Shown here piece by piece: positions 18,824-27,669 of a stretch of DNA of 64,000 nucleotides. Numbering within the stretch: position 1 is the stretch's first letter; the number at the start of each line of letters is the position of its first letter. The position numbers and the translations under genes are program-made. The notes beneath the pieces were generated by a model. That model made no database searches. It saw only the letters and a list, made by a program, of their open reading frames with translations, and was not told the origin of the DNA. The stretch is from Acinetobacter larvae (GTDB lineage Bacteria; Pseudomonadota; Gammaproteobacteria; Pseudomonadales; Moraxellaceae): positions 558,001-622,000 of the forward strand of contig NZ_CP016895.1 of the NCBI RefSeq assembly GCF_001704115.1, written 5' to 3'.

Positions 18824-19182
18824 GCAAAGTCCTTTGAATTAAATAATGAAAGAATGGAATTTATTTAAACGTTTTTCTGTTCGGCTCGCAATGGCGAAAG
18901 ATATAGATATTGTAGCGCGCCGGAAGAAGAGAGAATGTCTGTATTGCCACTGCTATTTTGCAGATTATTTGCATTGTAGAATAAAATTAACGCTAAGTCA
19001 TGGAGCTAGATGATGCGTTAATTATTATGCTTTTTATATTATATCGATTGAAATGAGATCGTATTTAAAAATTAAAATTTTTTCGTTGAATCTATTGTAG
19101 GAAATTACAATAAGTTTATTGAAGAGAGTGGTCTTTTAGGCAGAATGATAAAAAATTAAGCTCAATTAATATTAAATAAATC
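18824..19182. other. Noncoding region between fabB and vgrG
   Basis: About 360 bp, AT-rich towards vgrG. It should hold the fabB promoter (minus) and the vgrG promoter (plus). I see no ORF with a supported start, and no tRNA or clear terminator. No convincing promoter could be picked by eye. Confidence 0.5.
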
Positions 19183-21939
19183 ATGATCAATACTATTCAA
19201 AATATATTAGAAAACTTAGGATTAAGCGCAAAAAAACGCGCTGTTCATATTCAGTTTTCCAATCCTGCGCTAAATCGCAGTATTTTTTTGCAACGCATTG
19301 ATGGACAGCATCGGCTGAATCAGGGTTTATCAGCAGAATTAATTTGTTTGTCCTTAGATGCCGCTATTGCCCTGAAAGAGTTTATTGGTTGTCAGGTTGC
19401 CGTTGATCAAGTGACAGACAGCGGTACATTATTTCGTAGTACAGGGATTATTACCGCCGCCAGTCAAGGACAAAGTGATGGCGCATTGACCATTTATAAA
19501 CTTAGCTTACAAGATGCGAGTGCCTTATGGCATAAACGGCGCAATAGCCGTGTGTTTATGAATAAAAGCGTTGTTGATGTCGTACAAATCATGTTTAAAG
19601 AATGGCAACAAAAAAGTGCATTATTTAGTAAGGCACTGACTTTGGATTTAACGGGTCTAAGTAAAGAGTATGATATAAGACCATTCTTTATGCAGTTATC
19701 TGAAACAGATCATGAGTTTCTAACACGGTTAATGCGCCAAGAAGGCATAAGTTGGTTGATTGATGAAGCGCAGTTAGAAGTTGCCACGCCAGCAGAACAC
19801 ATTCAAGCACAAAAACTTCGTTTGATTGATCATAATGAGCCATATCAAGCTTTAAATAGACGTTGTATTCGGTTTCATCGTAGTGATGCGACGGAGCAAT
19901 GGGACAGCATCACGCGTTTTGTTGCAGAACGGCAAATACAACCGACCGCGGTTTATATTAACCGATGGCAAGCCGATGCACTGGATGTGGATGAAGGTGC
20001 GGGTTCAGTACTCAGTACACAGAAACATTCACAGCTCTATGATAATAGCAGTTTGGCTTTAGAAGATGCTTGGCATTTTAGTCCTGCGTGGATGCAAGAT
20101 ATCAATGGCGAAGATGGTGCAACTGCTTCGGGTAATCAGCAGATCGAAACTTATAATAAAACCTTAAGCGCCTATCATAATGCTCAGGCCAAGCAGTTTA
20201 CTGCGCAGTCGACTGTCCGTGATGCGCAAGTGGGTTATTGGTTTACTTTCCAAGAACATCCTGAAATTGATCGACATGATAGTGCTGATCAAGCGTTCTT
20301 AATTATTGCCAAGACCTTTTATAACCAAAATAACCTCCCTAAAGAACTCAATCAACAAGTGCAAAGTCTATTGTCGAGAAGTCAGTGGTTGGTTGAAGAT
20401 CAAACCGATGAACGACAAGCGAATATTCTGACCTTACAACGACGTAATATTACAGTAGTGCCGGAATACAATCCTTTGCAACATCGCCCAGCCGCACATC
20501 CGCAGCGTGCCCGTGTGGTGGGACCCGCGGGTGAAAGTATTTATGTCGATGAGTGGGGGCGAATAAAAGTTCGTTTCCTATTTACGCGTGCCGAGGACCA
20601 TCATCATGATGGCGGTGCTGGCAGCAATGACAATGACACAGACTCTGCGTGGGTTGATGTGTTAACGCCGTGGGCTGGCGAAGGCTATGGTGTACGCTTC
20701 TTGCCGCGGATCGGTGAAATTGTGGTGATCGACTTTTTTGATGGCAATGTCGATCGACCTTTTGTTATTGGGCGTATCCATGAGGCACAGCGTAGTCCGA
20801 CGCAGTTTGATATGAAAGGACAACTGCCTGATACCCGCCGCTTGAGTGGCGTACGTTCCAATGAGGTGGGTGGCAGTGGTTATGGTCAGCTTCGCTTTGA
20901 TGACAGCACTGGTCAGATCAGCTCCCAACTCCAAAGTAGTCATGGTGCCAGTCAGCTAAATTTGGGAAATTTAAGCCATCCCAAATCTGCCGAAGAAAGT
21001 GAAGGCCGTGGTGAAGGATTTGAATTACGTACTGACCAATGGGGCGCAGTGCGGGCTGGGCAGGGGTTGCTTGTAAGTACCCATCAGCAAGGTGAAGCGG
21101 CGGGTGTGCTTCTAGAGGCAGCGCAGGCTAAGCAGCAGTTGGAATCGAGCTTAAATCGTGCGAAAGCATTGAGTGAAGCAGCCAAGAATCAACAAACAGA
21201 TCCATTAGAAGTCTTAGACAACCTAAAAGGCTATATCGAAAATTTAGAGCAACAAGATCAGAGTAAAGCTGCAGCATTTAAACAGGCGATTATGTTATTC
21301 ACGGCACCGCAAAGTATTGCTGTAAGCTCTAGCCAAGATGTTCATGTATCAGCAGATGGTCAAATGAGCCACAGTGCCGGAGACAGCATTAATATCAGTA
21401 CTCAAAATGCTTTGCTTGCACATGCTCAGTCTAAAATTAGTCTATTTGCCGCGACAGAAGGTGCAAGATTGTATGCTGGTCAAGGCAATATTGAGATACA
21501 AGCACAAGGTGATGGTGCAGATATTATTGCCCGTAGCAAGGTGCAGATGATTTCAACTGAAGACGCGATAGAAATGAGTGCCAGCAAAAAAATAGTATTT
21601 ACGGTTGAAGGTTCAAGAATAGAAATTAACAAGACTGGTATATTTATTACCACCGATAAAAAGTTTGAAGTTAAAGCGGGACAGCATTTGTTTAAGCAAG
21701 CTGAGAAAGTGAGTGTAGCATTACCATATTTACCTTTAGTCTCAAATTATTCGCATCAATTTGTATTAAAAGATAACAATGAAAATATTCTGGCCTATAA
21801 ACCATATGTCATTACGTTAGCAAGTGGTGTGAAATATGAGGGTATCTCTGATAAAGATGGATTAACCCAGCGCATTATGACATCGAAGCCAGAGCAAGTA
21901 ACAGTAGAATTATCCGTAGGTAAAATAAATGCCAAATGA
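19183..21939 (+). CDS. vgrG: Type VI secretion tip protein VgrG
   Basis: A 918-residue spike protein of the type VI secretion system. The N-terminal region (about residues 1-400) is the phage gpD-like (Vgr) domain, seen in DHEFLTRLMRQEGISW; near residues 446-540 the gp5-like OB-fold spike region is marked by GESIYVDEWGRIKVRF and RIGEIVVIDFFDGNVDRP. A DUF2345-type region follows (FELRTDQWGAVRAGQGL), then a beta-helical segment rich in Ala/Ser, and finally a short extension (about residues 860-918) with a transthyretin-like look (YKPYVITLASGVKYEG). It is an orphan vgrG: no hcp or tss genes are seen here. The 3' end overlaps the next gene by 11 bases. Confidence 0.95.
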   Translation: MINTIQNILENLGLSAKKRAVHIQFSNPALNRSIFLQRIDGQHRLNQGLSAELICLSLDAAIALKEFIGCQVAVDQVTDSGTLFRSTGIITAASQGQSDGALTIYKLSLQDASALWHKRRNSRVFMNKSVVDVVQIMFKEWQQKSALFSKALTLDLTGLSKEYDIRPFFMQLSETDHEFLTRLMRQEGISWLIDEAQLEVATPAEHIQAQKLRLIDHNEPYQALNRRCIRFHRSDATEQWDSITRFVAERQIQPTAVYINRWQADALDVDEGAGSVLSTQKHSQLYDNSSLALEDAWHFSPAWMQDINGEDGATASGNQQIETYNKTLSAYHNAQAKQFTAQSTVRDAQVGYWFTFQEHPEIDRHDSADQAFLIIAKTFYNQNNLPKELNQQVQSLLSRSQWLVEDQTDERQANILTLQRRNITVVPEYNPLQHRPAAHPQRARVVGPAGESIYVDEWGRIKVRFLFTRAEDHHHDGGAGSNDNDTDSAWVDVLTPWAGEGYGVRFLPRIGEIVVIDFFDGNVDRPFVIGRIHEAQRSPTQFDMKGQLPDTRRLSGVRSNEVGGSGYGQLRFDDSTGQISSQLQSSHGASQLNLGNLSHPKSAEESEGRGEGFELRTDQWGAVRAGQGLLVSTHQQGEAAGVLLEAAQAKQQLESSLNRAKALSEAAKNQQTDPLEVLDNLKGYIENLEQQDQSKAAAFKQAIMLFTAPQSIAVSSSQDVHVSADGQMSHSAGDSINISTQNALLAHAQSKISLFAATEGARLYAGQGNIEIQAQGDGADIIARSKVQMISTEDAIEMSASKKIVFTVEGSRIEINKTGIFITTDKKFEVKAGQHLFKQAEKVSVALPYLPLVSNYSHQFVLKDNNENILAYKPYVITLASGVKYEGISDKDGLTQRIMTSKPEQVTVELSVGKINAK

Positions 21940-22840
21940 GACGTATAGTACAGAAGAAAACAAACCAACATCAGTCATTAAAATTGATCAATATTATTTG
22001 GTTGTCGGATTTGAAGTGAATGTGCCGCAAGCGTATAGAAATGCTAAAACTACCTTATCAAGAAAAATAGAAAAACATCAGTTTATGGATGGTAATGGTG
22101 TATGGGATTGGGGGCATGCTTTTTTTTATATAGTCAAAAATGAAGCTGTATATTGTTTTTTTAGTTATGGACCGTCGATTGATAAAAGTGAGGCGCAAGC
22201 GCGTGGTGAACGAAAAACAGGAGGAGGGTCAATAATTGGTACCTCCGCAACCTGTCAATATGATATAGGAGAGGTTGCACAGTTATTTACAGTGGATATC
22301 GATAAAGAGACTGCCGATAAGATTAAAGCGGATGTAGATGCAATCTATATGCAAACAAATAACTACATCTATAACGAAGAAACTGAGGAGTGGGAAAGGC
22401 ATCAATCGATGGATAAAAAATATCGTGCCTTAACGAATGAAACCTGTGCCAAAGAGGCAGAAGAGATTTTAAGAAAGCATTTAGCTCCGCAAATTCCAGC
22501 GGGTATGGGCTATGTAAAAGTCAAAGGTCTATCAAAAAAAGCTGTCAATCCTTATGCTTGGCATGAAAAAGTAGCAGCAGCAAATCTAAACCACTATACT
22601 TTTCCAGAGTATCCTAATGTAGGTAGAGCCGAAAAGCTTCTAGCCGCTTATAATGAAGTTGATAAAAATGGCATCAAGACAAAACAATATCTTTATAAGT
22701 TAAGAACATTCGATGTAGCGCGTCAACTTCAAAATGAGGGATTGGAGATGGAACCACAATTTAATACAAAAAGTAGAGATTTAAATTGGTATTTGTTAGC
22801 AGGTGATGAGGATCCGTTAAATGAACATAAATATCGATAA
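21929..22840 (+). CDS. Unrecognised VgrG-linked protein, candidate T6SS effector
   Basis: A 303-residue protein with no domain I can name. It has no signal peptide or membrane segment. Two spots stand out: DGNGVWDWGHAFFYIV, with His63, and TNETCAKEAEEILRKHL, with Cys173. A His in a G-H-A-F strand followed, more than a hundred residues later, by a Cys at the head of a helix after an N resembles the order in permuted papain-fold (NlpC/P60-like) hydrolases. Such proteins include cell-wall-targeting T6SS effectors, so an amidase/peptidase role is plausible but inferred. It overlaps vgrG by 11 bases and the next gene by 20, and is more AT-rich than vgrG. Confidence 0.6.
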   Translation: MPNETYSTEENKPTSVIKIDQYYLVVGFEVNVPQAYRNAKTTLSRKIEKHQFMDGNGVWDWGHAFFYIVKNEAVYCFFSYGPSIDKSEAQARGERKTGGGSIIGTSATCQYDIGEVAQLFTVDIDKETADKIKADVDAIYMQTNNYIYNEETEEWERHQSMDKKYRALTNETCAKEAEEILRKHLAPQIPAGMGYVKVKGLSKKAVNPYAWHEKVAAANLNHYTFPEYPNVGRAEKLLAAYNEVDKNGIKTKQYLYKLRTFDVARQLQNEGLEMEPQFNTKSRDLNWYLLAGDEDPLNEHKYR

Positions 22841-23429
22841 GATTTTTATCAATACGCTATTAGTATTGCTATTGAGTTTAAATACGACCTTAGCAAATAC
22901 GCATGCTATAAAATATCAGGAGTCTAAAATGATTGAAGAAAATATTTACCAACTGATTCTGGAAATAAAACGAGTTGGCTTTAGTGAGAGATGGAATAGT
23001 AGTAAATTCTTTCGAGGACCATTAAGTCTACATGTATTAAAAGATGGTACGGTCACAGATTCAGGTAAGTATTCTTTACCTTCAAATGTAGTCAGTAATT
23101 ATCCTGCTGCAATTCGTGTATCTGGTGTAAATGATAAAAATAGGCAATTAGTATTTATTGTATCGCCAACTAGTATGGCAGCATTTAAGTCTGATCTGGT
23201 GATCCCATTTAAGTGGTTGTTGGATCATCAATTTAAATATGAGGGTGTAAAATCACTAGGAACAGATGGAGAGTTGAATTATCCATATTATAAAGGGCAA
23301 GAACTTTTTGAGCATAGTTTTTTAGTATATGAAGAAGGTCGTAAAGCGACTTATTTTTTTAGTAGTAAACAAAAAGAAATAGATAAAGATCTTCATTTTA
23401 TTCAGTTAGCCGTTATATTTGATCGTTAG
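22821..23429 (+). CDS. Exported protein, candidate immunity protein to the VgrG-linked effector
   Basis: A 202-residue protein with a clear signal peptide: a short N-terminus with Lys, a hydrophobic core (NTLLVLLLSLNTT) and a cleavable-looking LANTHA around residues 24-29. The mature part (about 175 residues) is a mixed alpha/beta sequence I do not recognise. Its start overlaps the upstream gene by 20 bases, with GAGGA correctly placed. The pairing of a cytoplasmically made effector with an exported partner fits periplasmic toxin and immunity; function is inferred from position only. Base composition is AT-rich like the upstream gene. Confidence 0.6.
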   Translation: MNINIDKIFINTLLVLLLSLNTTLANTHAIKYQESKMIEENIYQLILEIKRVGFSERWNSSKFFRGPLSLHVLKDGTVTDSGKYSLPSNVVSNYPAAIRVSGVNDKNRQLVFIVSPTSMAAFKSDLVIPFKWLLDHQFKYEGVKSLGTDGELNYPYYKGQELFEHSFLVYEEGRKATYFFSSKQKEIDKDLHFIQLAVIFDR

Positions 23430-23556
23430 TTTAATGAAGTTTCTTTGTTTAAGTACTAATCGCGAAGCAGCCAGAACATCTATATCGATCGTTTGCTGTT
23501 TGACTGCTGCGATTAATGTGTTGGACGAAGTATAAGCATCACCCAACTTTTGCGGT
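23430..23556 (-). other. Convergent gap with possible coding remnant
   Basis: About 127 bp between the immunity-like gene (plus) and the DUF4132 gene (minus). On the minus strand one frame stays open across it, reading like an ordinary protein tail (KPQKLGDAYTSS and IDIDVLAASRLVLKQ). It is out of frame with the DUF4132 stop and has no start of its own, so it may be a gene remnant or chance. No obvious terminator hairpin with a T-run was seen here. Confidence 0.25.
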
Positions 23557-26500
23557 TTACCAAGGTGTTTTCTTCTCCCACTCAGGATCATAACCTGCGC
23601 AGGCAGCAGCGACGCTATGATAATCAGCATAGCTTTCTGCCAGTAAAATCTCAGGGACTTCGTTCAATGTTAGTACTGTATTGTTCCAATAATGCTTGGC
23701 TTTACGTTCAAAACTGAGTTCGTACAGTACCGCTGGAATATTTTCTTCCGGCACATAACTACCACTAAAGCTGATATGTACATCGATGCCGAGTTGCTTA
23801 TAGCTTTTGGTATAGCGGTCAAATGAGCCTGCATCTTCAATGGCAGCACGTTGATAACCAAGTTTATTGAGTACACCTCTTAAGGTATAGGTATCTGTTA
23901 ACCAGCCTTTACGATCATCAAACTGCTCAGCTTTTAGGTCGAGTGTGCTTGGTAAAGCGTGGCTCATTTGTTCAAATAAAAATTTCACTTTATAGTCTTT
24001 AAAGTGCGCTAACCATTGTTGTGCGAGTTCCTCTCCAACATAAACTGCGTGTGAAATTTGGATCGTGCTGTCTGCTGATAGTTCAACTTCATCATCATCT
24101 AGATTGAGTAAACAGCCATCATCACTGGGGCGGAAGTATTGAATGACACCATCTGGACGTTGTTCTTGCCATACCAAACGCTGGATAAGACGTTGCATGA
24201 TCGGGTGAGCATAGATGTATTCTTGCCATTCTGCGACAGGCCATTGTCGTTGACTACACATCGCTTCATTCAAGCGTTGCGTCTGTAGTTCAAGTACCTG
24301 TTTTAATTCTTTTTTACTATTGCTGAGTAGCGCTTTAGCCTCTTTGATCAGGCTATTATCATCATGTTGGCGAGCCGCAGGGAGCGCTTTGATGATTTTG
24401 CCTTCTTCATTTTTTAGCACAAATTTATCTTTGTCGTCGACGATGGCTGTAAATTGGCGTGAACCATAATCTATTTGTAAAATACCATTTTCATCTAGGC
24501 CCGCTGTAGGAATGGTGCGATCAGCCAATTCATCGCTACTCCAATCATTACGTGCCGCAATATCGCTGACCAACTGATTTGCCAGCGTTTGCACGGATGC
24601 TGTGCGATAACGGCGAGATAAACCTAATAATAGCTGAATAATCAAAGGATCATTACTGAGCGAGAGTGCATTGAGCATGGCTTCAATTTGTGCACGACGT
24701 TGGTAATGTTGCTTCATATAGTCTTGCAGTTGTTTGACCGCAAAACTGCCTTGGGCATGGTGTGTTAGAGCCAACATCCCTTTGCTTTTGATGGCAGAAC
24801 CGAGATAGGTTGCCATATGAGCACGTTTAATTTCATCAATGACTTGCTCTAAAGTATAGCTAGCATATTTACCATAATAGTCAGGATAGCGTTTCGCCCA
24901 ATCTTGGTAGTTGGCAAGACGTGATGGCGCTTCCTTTTGTGCCAACGCGGTGGCTTCTTCTGCGGTTGGTCCACGCGTATCTTGATAAATAAAGCTTTGT
25001 AGTAGTTGGGCAGACAGTTGTTGTTGGCTTTTTTCGCTTAATAAACCCATATAGCGTTGTAAGAGTTCATTGGCTTTGGGGTCTTTTAGCTTTTCTGCAA
25101 GGACCAGCCACCAGCGGATGATATCAGGATCTACCGGCTGAGCATTTTGCCAAGTTAGTCGTGGAAGTTGGCTAAAGTCGAACCAAGCGAAACTTGCTGA
25201 GAGTTTAGCTTTTAAGCCTTGCTGTGCTTCTTTTAATAATACCTCGGGCTGTAAATAGGCCTGTATATCTTGACCTAGTTTTTCTAATGCAGTCAAAATC
25301 GCGGCACGCACCACTTCTTTTTTCTCTTTGGCTAACAGTGCATTTAGCGCAGGAACGGCATCTGGATGTTGTAAACGCGCCAGCCACTCAATGGCGGTAA
25401 TCCGAATTTCCTGTTTACCCGAAGACAGTGCATCAATGGCACGTAAATGAATATTGGGCAGTCGATGCAGGGCTTGTTGTGCATCAAAACGCAGACGTTT
25501 ATTTTCCCCTAAAGCAAATTCAAGTAAACGTGGAATAAACTGCTGAGGAATTTCTGGGAAGCTATTTAATATTACAATGGCACGACCAATATCAAAAGAT
25601 TGGTATTTATTTTCTTCTTGAGACGGCGTTAGTCCTAAGGCTTCACCGAGATATTCGATGTTTTCTGCAAAGAATGGCCAGATTTGTTCTGCTTTGGGGA
25701 GGTAAGCATTGAGATCATGCCAATGATCGATGAGCATTTCTTTGGCAATCATGCGTTTAGGATTGTTAAATCCAGCTTGTTCTAAGGCCCATAGCAGTTG
25801 ACGCAATTCTAAGTCCGCATATTGTTCTGGCTTCAGCATTTCAAAGATACTTGACCAATTAATATAATGGCGACCATCGAGCGCAGATACACGTAGTGCA
25901 TGGACAATATTAAAACCTGAAACGTGTTTTAGCGCATTTTTATAATTAATAATTTGTTCAGAGTTTTCAAAACGCTTTAATGCGGTTTCGCCATTTAAAT
26001 AGGCCACCACGCGTTCTAAGCTTTCAGTTTTAACTTTCTGTAAGCGTTTTAACTGGTTATTGGCCCATTGATATTTATAATCACGGTTTTTATTTTCTTC
26101 AATTTCATTGGCAGCAGCAATACGTGCTTTTTCTAAAATTTGTTGATAATTGTCCAACACCACTTGGGTAAATTCTGCTGGAATTTTAACATCAGGCAGA
26201 GTGGGTACGGGCGGTGTTTCCAGATGAGTCACAGCATCTGCTGTAGAGACGGCACTTAAGCGTTGTATGGCGGTTTGAATAAGCAGTTGTACTGATTTTT
26301 GTGTCTCTTGTTGTAATGCTTGTTCGAGTACAGGTGTACTGTCGGCATGGAGTCGCGCCAGAATTTCTGCGGCATAACCACGTTGTTTGCTGCTGCCATG
26401 CTGTAGATAATGACTTAAAAAGTGCATACTGTCTTCTTTGCTTAAATCGGCCAAAGTGCTATTGGCGGAATCACGCACTTTTTTTGCAGGGCTTATAGAT

Positions 26501-27300
26501 AAAATCACCAACAGCTCTGGCAGTTTGCTGCGTAGATCTTTTTGTTTTTTTATAAAGTCTAAGAATTTTAGCTGGGCATCTGCTGAAAGCTTGGGAATAT
26601 TGTGTTGTAGCTCAGTCAGATGCTGCTCTAAATACGCAACGCTATCAGAGAGTTTGTAGAGTATATCGAGTTGGTCATTATAGTAGCTCGGCACGTTTTG
26701 GCGTTCGAATAAAAAAGCAATCAACTTTGTGGACTGCCCAGCTTCATCTGCTTGTAAAAGTCGCGTGAGCTGTGCAAGGCTCCAGTGCTGGCGCAATGCT
26801 TTAGAATGGTCGCGTTCACTAAAGCCCAAATGTGCCAAACTGCTGACCAAGCCATCGATCACAATATAGTGAAACCAAATGGGTAAGTCAGGATATAAAT
26901 GAGTCAGTGTCCGTTGCTGCGTTGCCGCTTCCAAGAGTTTACCCAAACGAATAATTTGCGCAGTTGAAAGGAGCTCAAAGATGCCTTCATAGAGTTCTTT
27001 GCGTGCATTCTTAGATTTTGTGGCGAGTTTTTCTTGTGCTTTGCTGAGAGTTGCTTGGCCATGGTACCAATGATAAACCCCTGGATTACCGAGTAATAAA
27101 CACGCTTTATCATCAGCCAATTGCTGTAACTCTAATAAAACTTCAACGTGTTCTGCATTTAAAATAAAAGCCAGGCTTTTTTCGGCAAGTTTTTGATCGA
27201 TTTCTGCTAAAGGAAGTAAAGCGTTTTGCAGCAGTGAACACGCTCTGGCATTGTCTGAAGAGAAGAGGTGTTTGAGGTGTTGGTAGACTTGGTTGAGCAT
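23557..27300 (-). CDS. DUF4132 (MolR/YehI-type) giant protein with HEAT-like repeats
   Basis: A 1247-residue soluble protein. The N-terminal two thirds are alpha-helical with HEAT-like repeats (for example near residues 270-340 and 590-690). The C-terminal third (from about residue 870) is the DUF4132 domain of MolR/YehI proteins, with blocks such as VIQYFRPSDDGCLLNLDDDEVEL, ISHAVYVGEE and GVLNKLGYQRAAIED. The length is close to that of E. coli YehI. AAGGACA lies six bases before the start. Its family function is unknown. In E. coli yehI precedes the yehL-yehM-yehP-yehQ genes; homologues of those four lie 7 kb further right on the same strand here. The protein has no membrane segment or signal peptide. 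Confidence 0.88.
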   Translation of the reverse strand: MLNQVYQHLKHLFSSDNARACSLLQNALLPLAEIDQKLAEKSLAFILNAEHVEVLLELQQLADDKACLLLGNPGVYHWYHGQATLSKAQEKLATKSKNARKELYEGIFELLSTAQIIRLGKLLEAATQQRTLTHLYPDLPIWFHYIVIDGLVSSLAHLGFSERDHSKALRQHWSLAQLTRLLQADEAGQSTKLIAFLFERQNVPSYYNDQLDILYKLSDSVAYLEQHLTELQHNIPKLSADAQLKFLDFIKKQKDLRSKLPELLVILSISPAKKVRDSANSTLADLSKEDSMHFLSHYLQHGSSKQRGYAAEILARLHADSTPVLEQALQQETQKSVQLLIQTAIQRLSAVSTADAVTHLETPPVPTLPDVKIPAEFTQVVLDNYQQILEKARIAAANEIEENKNRDYKYQWANNQLKRLQKVKTESLERVVAYLNGETALKRFENSEQIINYKNALKHVSGFNIVHALRVSALDGRHYINWSSIFEMLKPEQYADLELRQLLWALEQAGFNNPKRMIAKEMLIDHWHDLNAYLPKAEQIWPFFAENIEYLGEALGLTPSQEENKYQSFDIGRAIVILNSFPEIPQQFIPRLLEFALGENKRLRFDAQQALHRLPNIHLRAIDALSSGKQEIRITAIEWLARLQHPDAVPALNALLAKEKKEVVRAAILTALEKLGQDIQAYLQPEVLLKEAQQGLKAKLSASFAWFDFSQLPRLTWQNAQPVDPDIIRWWLVLAEKLKDPKANELLQRYMGLLSEKSQQQLSAQLLQSFIYQDTRGPTAEEATALAQKEAPSRLANYQDWAKRYPDYYGKYASYTLEQVIDEIKRAHMATYLGSAIKSKGMLALTHHAQGSFAVKQLQDYMKQHYQRRAQIEAMLNALSLSNDPLIIQLLLGLSRRYRTASVQTLANQLVSDIAARNDWSSDELADRTIPTAGLDENGILQIDYGSRQFTAIVDDKDKFVLKNEEGKIIKALPAARQHDDNSLIKEAKALLSNSKKELKQVLELQTQRLNEAMCSQRQWPVAEWQEYIYAHPIMQRLIQRLVWQEQRPDGVIQYFRPSDDGCLLNLDDDEVELSADSTIQISHAVYVGEELAQQWLAHFKDYKVKFLFEQMSHALPSTLDLKAEQFDDRKGWLTDTYTLRGVLNKLGYQRAAIEDAGSFDRYTKSYKQLGIDVHISFSGSYVPEENIPAVLYELSFERKAKHYWNNTVLTLNEVPEILLAESYADYHSVAAACAGYDPEWEKKTPW

Positions 27301-27669
27301 GAATTGTCCTTAAATGTATGCGCTGTAGGCTGGGGGCGTAGATTGAAGATCAACAGACTATATAAAATGAATATGCTTAAATAATAATGCGATTTTATAA
27401 AAACACTAGATCATGATTGCGATAGTACGACATAACTTGTCTTACAGCACATGACTTGACTAGGTCAAGTCATAGTGGATTTGTATTGGGCAGGAGTGCT
27501 TGGTTTAGCATGTATAAATGTGATTAGTAAATAATTCATCATCAGTTAAGCAAAAAATGACAAGGAGGGGGAATAGAATCACCCTTTTGGGCAATGTGCT
27601 GTCGTCACTATATTGGCTAGGGTATAGACAGGTTGCAGATAATTTGCGCGATAAGTACAGGAAGTACTG
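27301..27669. other. Divergent promoter region between the DUF4132 and DUF1302 genes
   Basis: About 370 bp separating two divergent genes. It contains the dyad listed separately and no supported ORF. The minus-strand start has a ribosome binding site at its edge; a CAGGAAG site lies just before the DUF1302 start. No clear -35/-10 pair could be chosen. Confidence 0.5.
27451..27473. promoter_or_regulatory. Perfect palindromic operator-like site upstream of the DUF1302 gene
   Basis: ATGACTTGAC (27451-27460) and GTCAAGTCAT (27464-27473) are exact reverse complements around TAG. It lies about 200 bp upstream of the DUF1302 start and about 150 bp from the DUF4132 start. The size and symmetry suit a dimeric regulator; the nearby LuxR-type regulator is one candidate. 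Confidence 0.65.

Noticed and set aside
19183..23429. A complete type VI secretion locus
   Set aside because: Only vgrG and the two following genes are present; no hcp, tss or clpV-like gene is seen in the window.
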